NCBI GenBank assembly: GCA_009377735.1
Contig: WHTL01000012.1
Location: 1-24,314 of the forward strand
Length of the DNA stretch: 24,314 bases
Reading direction: 5' to 3'
Origin: Acidimicrobiia bacterium
GTDB lineage: Bacteria > Actinomycetota > Acidimicrobiia > Spongiisociales > ZC4RG35
Shown piece after piece: positions 1-7,637 of the stretch (position 1 is the stretch's first letter; every line of letters starts with the position of its first letter). The notes under the pieces are model-generated. The model had not been told where the DNA came from. It did not search any database and saw nothing but the letters and a program-made list of their open reading frames with translations. Position numbers and translations under genes: made by a program.

Positions 1-1
1 G

Positions 2-67
2 GCCTACGCCGACCACGCCGATCGCTATGCCCGGAGATTGAGAAGGTCGGCAACCGGGGATCGTTGA
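2..67 (+). CDS. possible C-terminal end of an upstream protein (partial)
   Basis: A frame open from the left edge reads as a charged, alanine- and arginine-rich tail beginning AYADHADRYA and ends at TGA 65-67. The codons fit a high-GC coding tail, and the stop lies 50 nt before the next start codon. The AYAD opening loosely recalls the C-terminus of DUF2252 proteins, but about 21 residues are too few to assign a family. It could equally be chance open frame. The rest of the gap up to 117 shows no promoter I can defend. Confidence 0.25.
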   Translation, partial: AYADHADRYARRLRRSATGDR

Positions 68-117
68 TCGTTCCAGTGGGGTAGCGTGGAGTCAGGACAA
101 CCCGCGGAGGCATAGAT

Positions 118-951
118 ATGGCGACCGACACCTTCACCAACGACGTGCTGGGGGCAGGCGCCGAGTTCACCGATCGGCGAATGCCGGTGATCTACCTCAG
201 CCACGGAGCCCCCCCGCTCGCCGATGATCCGGTGTGGACCCGGCAGCTATCCGACTGGGCCGGAGCGATGCAAAAGCCAAGCTCGGTGCTGATGGTGTCC
301 GCCCATTGGGAGGAGGACCCCCTCACCGTGTCGGCTGTGACCACCGTCCCGCTCTACTACGACTTCTTTGGGTTCGCGCAACGTTATTACCAGGTGCAGT
401 ATCCGGCACCGGGTGCTCCCGCCCTCGCCGATCAGGTGGCGCAGCTGCTCCATGATCCGGCCCATCCAGTGCAACGTGATCCCGAGCGTGGTCTCGACCA
501 TGGTGCCTACGTTCCCCTCGTCGAGATGTACCCGGAAGCCGATGTCCCCGTTCTCCAGATCTCGATGCCGACACTCGATCCCAAGGCCCTCTTCGACGTT
601 GGTAGGAAGCTGGCGCCACTTCGGGATCAGGGTGTGCTTATCGTCGGCAGTGGGTTCAGCACCCACAACCTGCGGGAGATGAACTGGCACCTTCCCCACG
701 ATTCGCATCCGCCTACCTGGTCGAGCGAGTTCGACGACTGGCTCGATCGCAGCCTGGCGGCACGCGATGTCGACTCCATCATCGACTTCCAGAACGCGGC
801 TCCGGCGGCGACGCTCGCCCATCCCCGCACCGAGCATTTCGCCCCCCTGTTCGTATCGCTAGGGGCGAGCGTGGACGTGAACGAGGAGAGCCACAGTGTT
901 GTGGACGGTTTCTGGTTCGGGCTCTCGAAACGGTCGGTGCAGTTCGATTAG
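118..951 (+). CDS. LigB/DODA-type class III extradiol dioxygenase family protein
   Basis: The 277-residue product belongs to the LigB/DODA superfamily, whose members open aromatic rings or act on related substrates with a bound metal in the cytoplasm. The family landmarks appear in order: LSHGAPPL (His29), SAHWEE (His63), YYDFFGF (about 81-86), LDHGAYVPL (His128), the SMPTL strand, IVGSGFSTHN (His183) and TEHFAPLF (His240). His29, His63 and His240 match the expected metal ligands, and His128 and His183 the conserved catalytic-pocket histidines. The length is normal for the family. Start 118 is preferred because GGAGG lies at about 105-109; an internal Met22 at 181 would remove a non-conserved N-terminal extension and remains possible. 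The amidase gene follows 104 nt later on the same strand, but no shared pathway is evident and the true substrate is unknown. Confidence 0.85.
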   Translation: MATDTFTNDVLGAGAEFTDRRMPVIYLSHGAPPLADDPVWTRQLSDWAGAMQKPSSVLMVSAHWEEDPLTVSAVTTVPLYYDFFGFAQRYYQVQYPAPGAPALADQVAQLLHDPAHPVQRDPERGLDHGAYVPLVEMYPEADVPVLQISMPTLDPKALFDVGRKLAPLRDQGVLIVGSGFSTHNLREMNWHLPHDSHPPTWSSEFDDWLDRSLAARDVDSIIDFQNAAPAATLAHPRTEHFAPLFVSLGASVDVNEESHSVVDGFWFGLSKRSVQFD

Positions 952-1040
952 GAGGCTGGGACGCCCCCGGGCGAAACCTCGATGATGTAGCCTCTTGGCT
1001 GGCAGATGAGGTCGGCGAGCCTCAAATGGGTAACACTCCA

Positions 1041-1050
1041 GGAAAGGAGG
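1041..1050 (+). promoter_or_regulatory. ribosome binding site fixing the amidase start
   Basis: GGAAAGGAGG ends five bases before ATG 1056. It lies inside the reading frame if the upstream ATG 1026 is used, so it argues for 1056 as the real start. Confidence 0.8.
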
Positions 1051-1055
1051 CGGTG

Positions 1056-2528
1056 ATGGACATCACATACGTAGGGGCATCCGATCTTGCCAGTGCGATC
1101 CGGGCCGGACAGACCTCACCCACCGAGGTCCTGGAGGTCACCATCGATCGGATCGAAAAGAGAAACCCCAGCCTCAACGCCATCGTGTACAAGGGCTATG
1201 AAGAAGCCCGCCAAGCTGCTCGTGGGGCCGATGAATCCCTGGCGAGGGGCGACGCGGTCGGTCCCCTGCACGGGGTCCCGGTCATCATGAAAGACCTGTT
1301 CGATTTCAAACCGGGGTGGCCGGCAACGTTCGGGGGGATCCCGGCGATGAAGGATTTCACGGTGGACGGATACTGCGTTTGGGCCGAAAGGATGGAGGCG
1401 GCCGGTGCCATCATCGTCGGCAAGGGCAACAGCCCGGCGATGGGCTATCGGGGCACCTGCGACAACTACCTCTTCGGCGCCACCAACAATCCGTTCGATG
1501 TGACCCGCAACACCGGGGGGTCGTCGGGTGGATCGGCAGCCTCGGTGGCCGATGGTCTGGTGTCGATCGCCGAGGGCTCGGATGGTGGAGGCTCGATCCG
1601 GATCCCTTCCGCCTGGTGCGGGACATACGGCTTTCAGCCATCACCGAGTCGGGTCCCAACCGTCATGCGACCTAACGCCTTCGCCGGTGTTTCCCCGTTC
1701 CTTTACGAGGGTCCTATAACCCGAAATGTCGCCGACGCCGCCCTGGCGATGCAGGTGCTCGCCGGTGATCATCCCGGTGATCCGTTCGCCCTACGCGACG
1801 AGCCAGACTTTGTGTCGGTGACCGACGGATTGATCTCGGGCTGGAAGATCGCATACTCCCCCGATCTCGGTGTTTACCCCGTGTCGGCGGCTGTCCGCAA
1901 AGTCGTCGACGAAGCGGTACATGTGTTCGAAGAGTGTGGTGCCGAGGTAACCGAGGTTGACATCGACCTGGACCTCGACCAGCGGGAACTGGCGGATCTG
2001 TGGTGTCGGTTGATCATGCCGTTGAGTCTCGATGCCTTCGCCAATCTCAAACAACAGGGCCTCGACATCATGGGTGAGCATCGCAACGACCTCCCACCCG
2101 AGTTTCTCCGCTGGTACGACCACGTGGCGGAGATGTCGGTCATGGATTATTACAACGACAACTCGAAGCGCACCCAGGTCTTCGACTCACTCCAGAAAGT
2201 ACTCGGCGACCATCGACTGTTGGTGTCGCCCACCCTCGCCTGTATGCCGCCCACCAACGAGACGACGGGCGAAACCCGGGGCCCGTCGGTCATCGACGGG
2301 GTCGAGGTAGACCCGGTCATCGGGTGGTGCATGACATACTTCACGAACCTGACCGGTCATCCGGCCGCGTCGGTGCCTGCGGGTCTGTCCGATGGCATGC
2401 CCGTGGGGATGCAGATCATCGGTCGTCGCCACGCCGACGTCGATGTCCTCCGGGCCAGCGCAGCCTTCGAACAGGCGCGACCCTGGAGTCACATCTATCA
2501 GATACCCGCCGGCCGTAGTCTCGAGTGA
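1056..2528 (+). CDS. amidase-signature family amidohydrolase
   Basis: The 490-residue enzyme is predicted to hydrolyse a C-N amide bond using the Ser-cisSer-Lys triad of the amidase signature family. The triad is complete: Lys79 in VIMKDLFDF, cis-Ser156 in NTGGSSGGS and nucleophile Ser180 in GSDGGGSIRIP. The C-terminus has the usual FTNLTGHPAASVPAG and GMPVGMQIIGRR strands, and the length is typical. The start at 1056 is chosen over in-frame ATG 1026 because a strong Shine-Dalgarno sits between them. There is no GatB or GatC next to it, so it is more likely a free amidase than GatA. It ends 13 bases from the tail of the convergent permease gene. The substrate cannot be told from the sequence. 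Confidence 0.9.
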   Translation: MDITYVGASDLASAIRAGQTSPTEVLEVTIDRIEKRNPSLNAIVYKGYEEARQAARGADESLARGDAVGPLHGVPVIMKDLFDFKPGWPATFGGIPAMKDFTVDGYCVWAERMEAAGAIIVGKGNSPAMGYRGTCDNYLFGATNNPFDVTRNTGGSSGGSAASVADGLVSIAEGSDGGGSIRIPSAWCGTYGFQPSPSRVPTVMRPNAFAGVSPFLYEGPITRNVADAALAMQVLAGDHPGDPFALRDEPDFVSVTDGLISGWKIAYSPDLGVYPVSAAVRKVVDEAVHVFEECGAEVTEVDIDLDLDQRELADLWCRLIMPLSLDAFANLKQQGLDIMGEHRNDLPPEFLRWYDHVAEMSVMDYYNDNSKRTQVFDSLQKVLGDHRLLVSPTLACMPPTNETTGETRGPSVIDGVEVDPVIGWCMTYFTNLTGHPAASVPAGLSDGMPVGMQIIGRRHADVDVLRASAAFEQARPWSHIYQIPAGRSLE

Positions 2529-2541
2529 TCCCTTAGAGCAC

Positions 2542-3540
2542 TCAGGACTCGATCGTGATCCGGGCATAGGCAGCGGCCACGATCACGATGATGGCTCCGA
2601 ACAAGATCTGACGGAGAGCCTCCGGATACCCCAATGAGCTCAGGATCGAAGAGATCACGGTGAGGATGAGAGCTCCGATGATGGTGCCGCCGTATCCACC
2701 GCGACCACCCAGAATCGAGGTGCCGCCGATCACCGCCGCCGCCACGGACGGGAGCAGATCCGACTCGACCAGGGTCACGCTCGCAACGTTGGTGAGCCCC
2801 GAATAGAGGAACCCGGCCACACCCGCCAGCACCGCCGAGGTCACATAGAGCACGATCAGCACCTGCCAGGACTTGACACCGGCCAGGCGGGATGCCACGG
2901 GGTTGTCTCCGATGGCATACACGAGACGACCGTATCCGGTTCGGTTCAAGCACCACAGGACCAGGGCTGCCAGCGGTATGAACACGATGAGGCTGAGCGG
3001 AATGATGCCGAGGAACATGTTGGACCCCAGTTGGCGGAATTCGGGCGGGACGCCGGCTCCGGTCTGAACCATCTCGATCTGCCATACGTTGGCGAGACCC
3101 AGAACCACGAGGCTCATGCCCAGGGTCATGATCAGCGGATGGACCCGGAATACGCCAACTCCGATTCCTGAGATCAGACCGGCTGCGGCGGCCGCGGCCA
3201 ATGCCACGAGGATTCCCACCCCGAGCCCCGGTCCACCCACCAGTGTCGCAACCAGAAAACCGGACATCGACGCCACCGCTCCCACCGAAAGGTCGATGCC
3301 ACCTGTGAGCATCGTGATGGTCTGACTGCCCGCGATGATGGCGAGCGGGATCGAGGCCCGGACCATCACCCCGGCCCAGCTCGGACTTACGATTCCCGGG
3401 CGGACCAACTCGCTGACGACAACCAGGATGGCAAGAATTCCCAGGAGTGGAACTATCGGCCGCTCCCGGAACATGGTCCCCCAACGCCGGGGCGATAGCC
3501 ACGATCTCCGCATCTCTGTCGTCGTCGCCGTATTACTCAC
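2542..3540 (-). CDS. ribose-type ABC transporter permease (second permease)
   Basis: This is a 332-residue integral membrane protein of the RbsC/MglC (BPD_transp_2) family, forming half of the membrane channel of a sugar-class importer. It is dominated by hydrophobic segments after a short charged N-terminus. It carries the family signature GGIDLSVGAVASMSGF (about 85-100), the cytoplasmic loop AIGDNPVASRLAG that contacts the ATPase, and the Gly-rich AAAVIGGTSILGGRGG near the C-terminus. It overlaps the preceding permease gene by 4 nt, indicating translational coupling, and is last in the four-gene operon. With its neighbour it would form a heterodimeric channel. Its tail meets the amidase tail across 13 bp, where I see no terminator. 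Confidence 0.92.
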   Translation of the reverse strand: MSNTATTTEMRRSWLSPRRWGTMFRERPIVPLLGILAILVVVSELVRPGIVSPSWAGVMVRASIPLAIIAGSQTITMLTGGIDLSVGAVASMSGFLVATLVGGPGLGVGILVALAAAAAAGLISGIGVGVFRVHPLIMTLGMSLVVLGLANVWQIEMVQTGAGVPPEFRQLGSNMFLGIIPLSLIVFIPLAALVLWCLNRTGYGRLVYAIGDNPVASRLAGVKSWQVLIVLYVTSAVLAGVAGFLYSGLTNVASVTLVESDLLPSVAAAVIGGTSILGGRGGYGGTIIGALILTVISSILSSLGYPEALRQILFGAIIVIVAAAYARITIES

Positions 3541-4538
3541 GATCGGCGCTTTCGGTATTGGATGAGGCTGCCCACCATCACAACCCCCACCAGGATGGCA
3601 CCCTGCACGACCGTTGCCAGATTGGTGTTGACATTCAGGAAGGTCATCATGGTGCGGAGCAGGTCGAGGATGACGACGGCAACGATCGGACCGAAAACGC
3701 CCCCCTTCCCTCCGGCGAGATTCACCCCTCCGAGGACGATGGCGGCGACACTCATCAATGTGTAGGGTCCCGGAACCGGGGTGGCGATGCCGGTGGCGGC
3801 GGTGAGGCTGAGACCGGCGAGAGCCGAGAAGAGGCCCGCGATCATGTAGGCGAAGATCTTGGTGCGTCCCACCGAGACGCCGCTACGAAACGCCGCAAGG
3901 GGATCGCTGCCGATCGCATAGATGGAAAGACCGAGTTTCGACCGTCTTATCGGAAGCCAGATGACGGCTACGAGGACGAGTAGGACGACACCAGCCTTGG
4001 GAATCCAGTCCGACCCGAGCGGCCCCAACGTCAGGTTCCGCAGCCATTCAGCGGACCCACCACCGGGTGTGCCCAATACCAAGAGGGCGCAGCCCCCCCA
4101 GACGAAGAGCATCGCCAGGGTGACGACTATGTACGGGACCCGGGTGATCACGACCAGGGCCCCGTTGATGGCGCCGAGGACGAGGCCGAGCAGGAGGACG
4201 CCTAGTACGACGAGAATGGCGAACCCTTCGCTCCGCTCATCCATCAGTGTGGCCGCGACCACGCTGATAAGGGCCATCATGGAGCCAATCGATAGGTCGA
4301 GTCCTCGTCCGATTACCACGACGGCCTGGGCGACGGACGCCAGAGCCAATGGGAGGATCGAGATGGCCAATCCCTGGAGACCGGTGGCACCAAAAGTGGG
4401 CTGGATGATCTTCGTGATCACGAGGAGGGCGGCGAGGATGCCGAGTAGGCCGATCGTCCAGCCACCCCGACGTAAGGCGCGTCCCAACTCGCCCAACCAT
4501 CCGCTTTTTCTTGGTTTCGAAGCGACCGCGGTGGTCAC
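3537..4538 (-). CDS. ribose-type ABC transporter permease (first permease)
   Basis: This is a 333-residue polytopic membrane protein, homologous in layout to the next gene of the operon but clearly diverged from it. It has the same three landmarks: GRGLDLSIGSMMALISV, the ATPase-contacting loop AIGSDPLAAFRSGVSVG, and AAIVLGGVNLAGGKGG. It overlaps the ATPase gene by 4 nt at its start and the second permease by 4 nt at its end. Two different permeases suggest a heterodimeric transporter like the autoinducer-2 (LsrCD) or rhamnose (RhaPQ) importers rather than an RbsC homodimer. The family imports monosaccharides and polyols; the solute is unknown. Confidence 0.92.
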   Translation of the reverse strand: MTTAVASKPRKSGWLGELGRALRRGGWTIGLLGILAALLVITKIIQPTFGATGLQGLAISILPLALASVAQAVVVIGRGLDLSIGSMMALISVVAATLMDERSEGFAILVVLGVLLLGLVLGAINGALVVITRVPYIVVTLAMLFVWGGCALLVLGTPGGGSAEWLRNLTLGPLGSDWIPKAGVVLLVLVAVIWLPIRRSKLGLSIYAIGSDPLAAFRSGVSVGRTKIFAYMIAGLFSALAGLSLTAATGIATPVPGPYTLMSVAAIVLGGVNLAGGKGGVFGPIVAVVILDLLRTMMTFLNVNTNLATVVQGAILVGVVMVGSLIQYRKRRS

Positions 4539-6064
4539 GACTTCCGGTCCTCGGGCGGCGCCATCACCGACGGTGGAGTAGCCGACCCGATGTTGTGGGC
4601 GGCCCGCAATAGAGCGGCCTCGTCGGCACCCTTGGCGGCCAACTCGCCAACTACCTGGCCGCCGAAGATCACGATGGCGCGGTCACAGACGAGCTGGATC
4701 TCGCTCAGCTCCGACGTGTAAAGCAAGATCGAGGACCCAGCCTCGGCTAGATCGCGCAGGAGCACGTAGATCTGCTGTTTTGTCCGAATGTCGATTCCCC
4801 GAGTCGGGTCGAAACATAGGAGCGTCTCTACTCCACCTGCCACCCATCGAGCAATCGTCACCTTCTGTTGGTTACCGCCCGAAAGCCGGCGCACCTCGCC
4901 CTGCGCCCTGGTGTCGACCTGAAGCCGGTCGATGGCCGCGTTCACCTTGTCTCGTTCCTGCCTCCGACGGATTCGGCCCCACCTTCTGAATCGACTGCTG
5001 AACGGCAAGGCGATGTTTTCGGGTACCGATCGTTGCATCAACAGCGCTTCGGCCCGGTCGGCCGGAACGTATACCAGGCCGGCCCGAATCGCATCTGCCG
5101 GGTGACGAAAGGAAACGGGTCGACCATCGACTAGCAGTTCGCCGCCGTCCGGCCGCTCCCAACCGGAGAGGACATTGAAAAGCTCATCCTGACCCTGCCC
5201 CTCCAGCGCCACGACACCCAGAACCTCGCCTGGGTAGAGATCGAACGATACGTCCGTCAGACGGGTATTCAACTGGAGGTTACGGGTGGTGAGACGCGGG
5301 GCCTCCTCGCGGCTTCGAGGGTCGATTGGCTGGTGGGCAAGCTCGGATTGCCTTTCTACCACTTCACCCAGCATGAGCTCCACGATTCTCTGGGCTGAAC
5401 TCTCATCCACGTCCACCACACCGACCGTCTTCCCCTCCCGCAGCACGGTGGCACGATCACACACGGATGCGATCTCGGTCATTCGGTGCGAAATGAAGAT
5501 CACACTCCGATCGCCACCCCGTTGACGACTGAGGAAATCAAGAACGCCCTCGGTCAGGTTGGCCGGCAGTGCTGCCGTGATCTCGTCCAGCATCAAGACC
5601 TCGGGTTCGATGGCAAGAGCGCGGGCGAGGTCGATTATGCGCTGCGAGGCAAGAGGGAGGTTTCCAGCGGGGGTCGACAGGTCCAGTTTCGCCAGACCAA
5701 GCTCCTCGATCCAATGGAGGAACGGCTCGACTGGGGTTTCGGTGAGTCGCAGATTCGACTGAAGATCGAGGTCGGGTATCAAGGATGGCTCCTGATATAC
5801 CGACACCAGGCCACCACGACGGGCCTCTGCCGGAGAATGCGCCGTGCGTTGACCGCCATTGAGGGAGATCGTTCCGGCATTGGGTCGCACTGCTCCGGTG
5901 AGGATCTTTACCAGGGTGCTCTTGCCCGCTCCGTTAGCTCCCATCAAGGCGTGCACCTCTCCCTTGCGAACCCGGAGGGATGCAGAGCTCAATGCCACGA
6001 CCGTCCCGTAGCGCTTGGAGATGCCGTCGGCTTCGAGCAGGAAGTCGGTGGTAGTTGTTCTCAT
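4535..6064 (-). CDS. sugar ABC transporter ATP-binding protein, two fused ATPase domains
   Basis: The 509-residue RbsA/MglA-type ATPase energises the two downstream permeases. The first domain has Walker A GANGAGKST (42-50) and a Walker B region VLMLDEITAAL, but its signature is degenerate (LPLASQR). The second domain has a Walker A that lacks the lysine (LEGQGQDELF) but an intact LSGGNQQK signature, so one composite ATP site looks standard. Unusually, the second Walker B reads LLCFDPTRGID where the family normally has LxLDEPTRG, so Phe replaces Asp and Asp replaces the catalytic Glu. ATG 6064 is preferred over GTG 6100 because the latter sits inside a strong hairpin and only adds a non-conserved His/Pro-rich leader. 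The gene overlaps the next one by 4 nt. Confidence 0.92.
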   Translation of the reverse strand: MRTTTTDFLLEADGISKRYGTVVALSSASLRVRKGEVHALMGANGAGKSTLVKILTGAVRPNAGTISLNGGQRTAHSPAEARRGGLVSVYQEPSLIPDLDLQSNLRLTETPVEPFLHWIEELGLAKLDLSTPAGNLPLASQRIIDLARALAIEPEVLMLDEITAALPANLTEGVLDFLSRQRGGDRSVIFISHRMTEIASVCDRATVLREGKTVGVVDVDESSAQRIVELMLGEVVERQSELAHQPIDPRSREEAPRLTTRNLQLNTRLTDVSFDLYPGEVLGVVALEGQGQDELFNVLSGWERPDGGELLVDGRPVSFRHPADAIRAGLVYVPADRAEALLMQRSVPENIALPFSSRFRRWGRIRRRQERDKVNAAIDRLQVDTRAQGEVRRLSGGNQQKVTIARWVAGGVETLLCFDPTRGIDIRTKQQIYVLLRDLAEAGSSILLYTSELSEIQLVCDRAIVIFGGQVVGELAAKGADEAALLRAAHNIGSATPPSVMAPPEDRKS

Positions 6065-6074
6065 GGGGCGGCAA

Positions 6075-6107
6075 TGGTGGGGTGCCGGATGAGCCGGCAC
6101 CCCACTA
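6075..6107 (-). terminator. strong intercistronic hairpin after the lipoprotein gene
   Basis: Bases 6078-6088 are perfectly complementary to 6094-6104 around a 5-nt loop, and the stem extends to 6075/6107 with one G-U pair, giving about 14 bp. It lies between the stop of the binding-protein gene (6122) and the ATG of the ATPase gene (6064). No U-tract follows on the transcribed strand, so complete termination is unlikely. Hairpins here in ABC-importer operons are known to protect the upstream message or attenuate read-through, which keeps binding protein in excess over the membrane parts. The structure is visible; the role is inferred. Confidence 0.75.
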
Positions 6108-6121
6108 CATATCGTTTCAGA

Positions 6122-7381
6122 TCAGGCGCCGGGACCTTCGCAGGAGATCGCCTGCTCCGGTGTGTAACTCGTCCAACCCTCGATCTGGAGACCGAGCGGC
6201 CACAGCGGGTCCAGACCATCGACCTGCCATGACTCGAGCAACTGACGACCCTCTTCGGATGTGTTGTCGGCCAGAACCGGGTCCAACAAGACCGTGTTGG
6301 GGCGTTCGGCATCGGGGTCGGTCTCAACCGTCTCCCCGCTGAGCAGCTTGATGGCGAGGTTGACACCGGCGCCACCGACGGCTGCCGTGTTGGTCACGGC
6401 TGCACCCTCGAGACCGGCGAAGTTCTCCTCGTCGAGGAGCTGGTTGACGAAGGCGCCGAGGTCCGCACCCACGATCGGGACGAACTCGAGATTGGCGCCC
6501 TTGATCGCATCCACAACCTGAGAGTCCATCCCGGATGTCCAGATGGCGTCGATTCCCTCGTACTGGCCGCTGGCGATGAACTCGTTGATGAGTTGCGTGG
6601 TTGTAGCGGGGTCCCATCCGGTGGCTACGCCCTCGGGGCCGGGTACCACCTCGATGCCCGGATACTCCTCGAGCGCCATGTTGAAGCCCGTATGGCGATC
6701 GGTGTCGGCAGGAGAGCCCGCCAGTCCTCGCATGTAATAGACCACACCTTCTCCGCCGAGGTGCTCGAAGAGCCAGGTTGCACCCATGTAGGCGTACTGG
6801 ATCTGGTTGTTGTATAGGTTGTAGGTGTCTTCGTGGGTGACGAATGCGTCAACTGAGACCGTGCTGATGCCTGCGGCGTTGGCCTCGTCGAGAGCCGGAT
6901 TGAGAGCTTCGGGGTCATTCGGGTTGAACACGATGGCGTCGACATCGGCCGCGATCAGGTCACGGATGTCAGAAAGCTGACCGGCCGCGTCCGTGTTGCG
7001 ATGGATCGTGATCAGCTCGGATACTTGACCAGAGGCGAGTGCCTCAGCTTGGGCCGTGCAGACCTGCTCCTCTCGGAATCCGTTACCCACGCCTCCACCG
7101 TTCGAATAGCCGATCCGGTAGCTGCCCGCCGCTGCCGCCGAGGTGTCGGTCCCGGCTGCGGTGGTGTCGGCGGCGGCTGCGGTGGTGTCGGTCCCGGCCG
7201 CGGTCGTGTCGGTCCCGGCTGCAGTGGTGTCGGCGGCGGCTGCGGTTGTGTCAGCGGAGGCTCCTGTGGTGTCAGTCTCGGCTGCGGTCGTGTCCGTAGG
7301 CTCGGAGCCACCACCGCAGGCAGTGACGATCATCATCAACACCGTCAAGAGTGCGATCTTTCCTAACCCTGTTTTGGTCAT
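6122..7381 (-). CDS. sugar-type ABC transporter substrate-binding lipoprotein
   Basis: The 419-residue precursor is the extracellular solute receptor of the leftward importer. A lipoprotein signal is present: positively charged MTKTGLGK, a hydrophobic stretch, and lipobox VTAC with the lipid-bearing Cys22. Eight low-complexity heptads (residues 30-85) tether the binding domain. The domain proper starts at YRIGYSNGGG and has the Peripla_BP_4 pattern: repeated DxIVFNPNDPEALNPAL, GISTVSVDA, AIWTSGMDS and PIVGADL segments. Start ATG 7381 has AGGAGG eight bases upstream; the longer frame to 7453 lacks both a signal and a ribosome site. As first gene of the operon it is separated from the ATPase by a hairpin that should favour its over-expression. 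The ligand is probably a sugar or polyol, unidentified. Confidence 0.92.
   Translation of the reverse strand: MTKTGLGKIALLTVLMMIVTACGGGSEPTDTTAAETDTTGASADTTAAAADTTAAGTDTTAAGTDTTAAAADTTAAGTDTSAAAAGSYRIGYSNGGGVGNGFREEQVCTAQAEALASGQVSELITIHRNTDAAGQLSDIRDLIAADVDAIVFNPNDPEALNPALDEANAAGISTVSVDAFVTHEDTYNLYNNQIQYAYMGATWLFEHLGGEGVVYYMRGLAGSPADTDRHTGFNMALEEYPGIEVVPGPEGVATGWDPATTTQLINEFIASGQYEGIDAIWTSGMDSQVVDAIKGANLEFVPIVGADLGAFVNQLLDEENFAGLEGAAVTNTAAVGGAGVNLAIKLLSGETVETDPDAERPNTVLLDPVLADNTSEEGRQLLESWQVDGLDPLWPLGLQIEGWTSYTPEQAISCEGPGA
7127..7294 (-). repeat. eight-copy 21-bp coding repeat (heptad linker)
   Basis: Residues 30-85 of the binding lipoprotein are eight consecutive heptads of the form DTTAA(G/A)(T/A), such as DTTAAGT and DTTAAAA. 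The DNA is correspondingly repetitive every 21 bp. The segment forms a flexible Thr/Ala/Asp spacer between the lipid anchor and the folded domain. The codon-level similarity makes it a likely site of copy-number slippage in multiples of 21 bp, which would keep the frame. Confidence 0.9.
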
Positions 7382-7389
7382 ACTTTGTT

Positions 7390-7395
7390 CCTCCT
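7390..7395 (-). promoter_or_regulatory. ribosome binding site of the sugar-binding lipoprotein
   Basis: AGGAGG on the minus strand lies eight bases before ATG 7381. It decides the start over the upstream in-frame codon at 7453 and fits the expected high expression of a binding protein. Confidence 0.8.
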
Positions 7396-7590
7396 GTGGT
7401 TCTCCAAGCCTGAGACGTAGTCTGTCACCCGGATTGGTTCTTGTCGAGTGCACAGTAGTAATCGTTTGCCGTCGTGGTAGCAGTTTCTTCTTTAGAGGGA
7501 TGCGTCACCGTCTCGTGATGGGATTCGCATGTACCGGCGATGTCTACAACTATCCTGAACTCACCCGTGGCGATGGGGAATATCACAGCG
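7396..7590. promoter_or_regulatory. divergent intergenic region between importer and catabolic operon
   Basis: About 195 bp separate two divergent operons, so both promoters should lie here. I find no convincing -35/-10 pair and no clear operator palindrome. TATCCT at 7551-7556 fits a loose -10 for the rightward operon and TACTGT (minus strand, 7457-7452) for the leftward one, but neither has a recognisable -35. No regulator gene is present in the window. Confidence 0.4.
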
Positions 7591-7599
7591 ATGCACTAT

Positions 7600-7637
7600 C
7601 TAACTGAGATCAAGAGTGCTAACTGAGATCAAGAGTG
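7600..7637 (+). repeat. perfect 19-bp tandem duplication across a start codon
   Basis: CTAACTGAGATCAAGAGTG occurs twice back to back (7600-7618 and 7619-7637), without a mismatch. Removing one copy joins ATG 7591 in frame to the dehydrogenase, giving M-H-Y-L-T-E-I-K-S before AVVGTGFIG. With both copies, translation from ATG 7591 stops at TGA 7624-7626 after eleven codons. The remaining usable start is GTG 7616, created inside the first copy and poorly served by a Shine-Dalgarno. Confidence 0.95.

Noticed and set aside
2498..3502. Long minus-strand open frame of 334 codons across the second permease
   Set aside because: It is an out-of-frame shadow, rich in Arg, Gly, His and Ser with no fold or motif; the permease frame has all the family motifs.
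4535..6100. GTG 6100 as the start of the ABC ATPase
   Set aside because: It lies inside the strong hairpin and adds a non-conserved leader; ATG 6064 starts just before the ATPase fold.
7127..7294. 21-bp repeats as a non-coding iteron or replication-origin signal
   Set aside because: They code in frame for a Thr/Ala/Asp spacer directly after a lipobox, which explains them fully.
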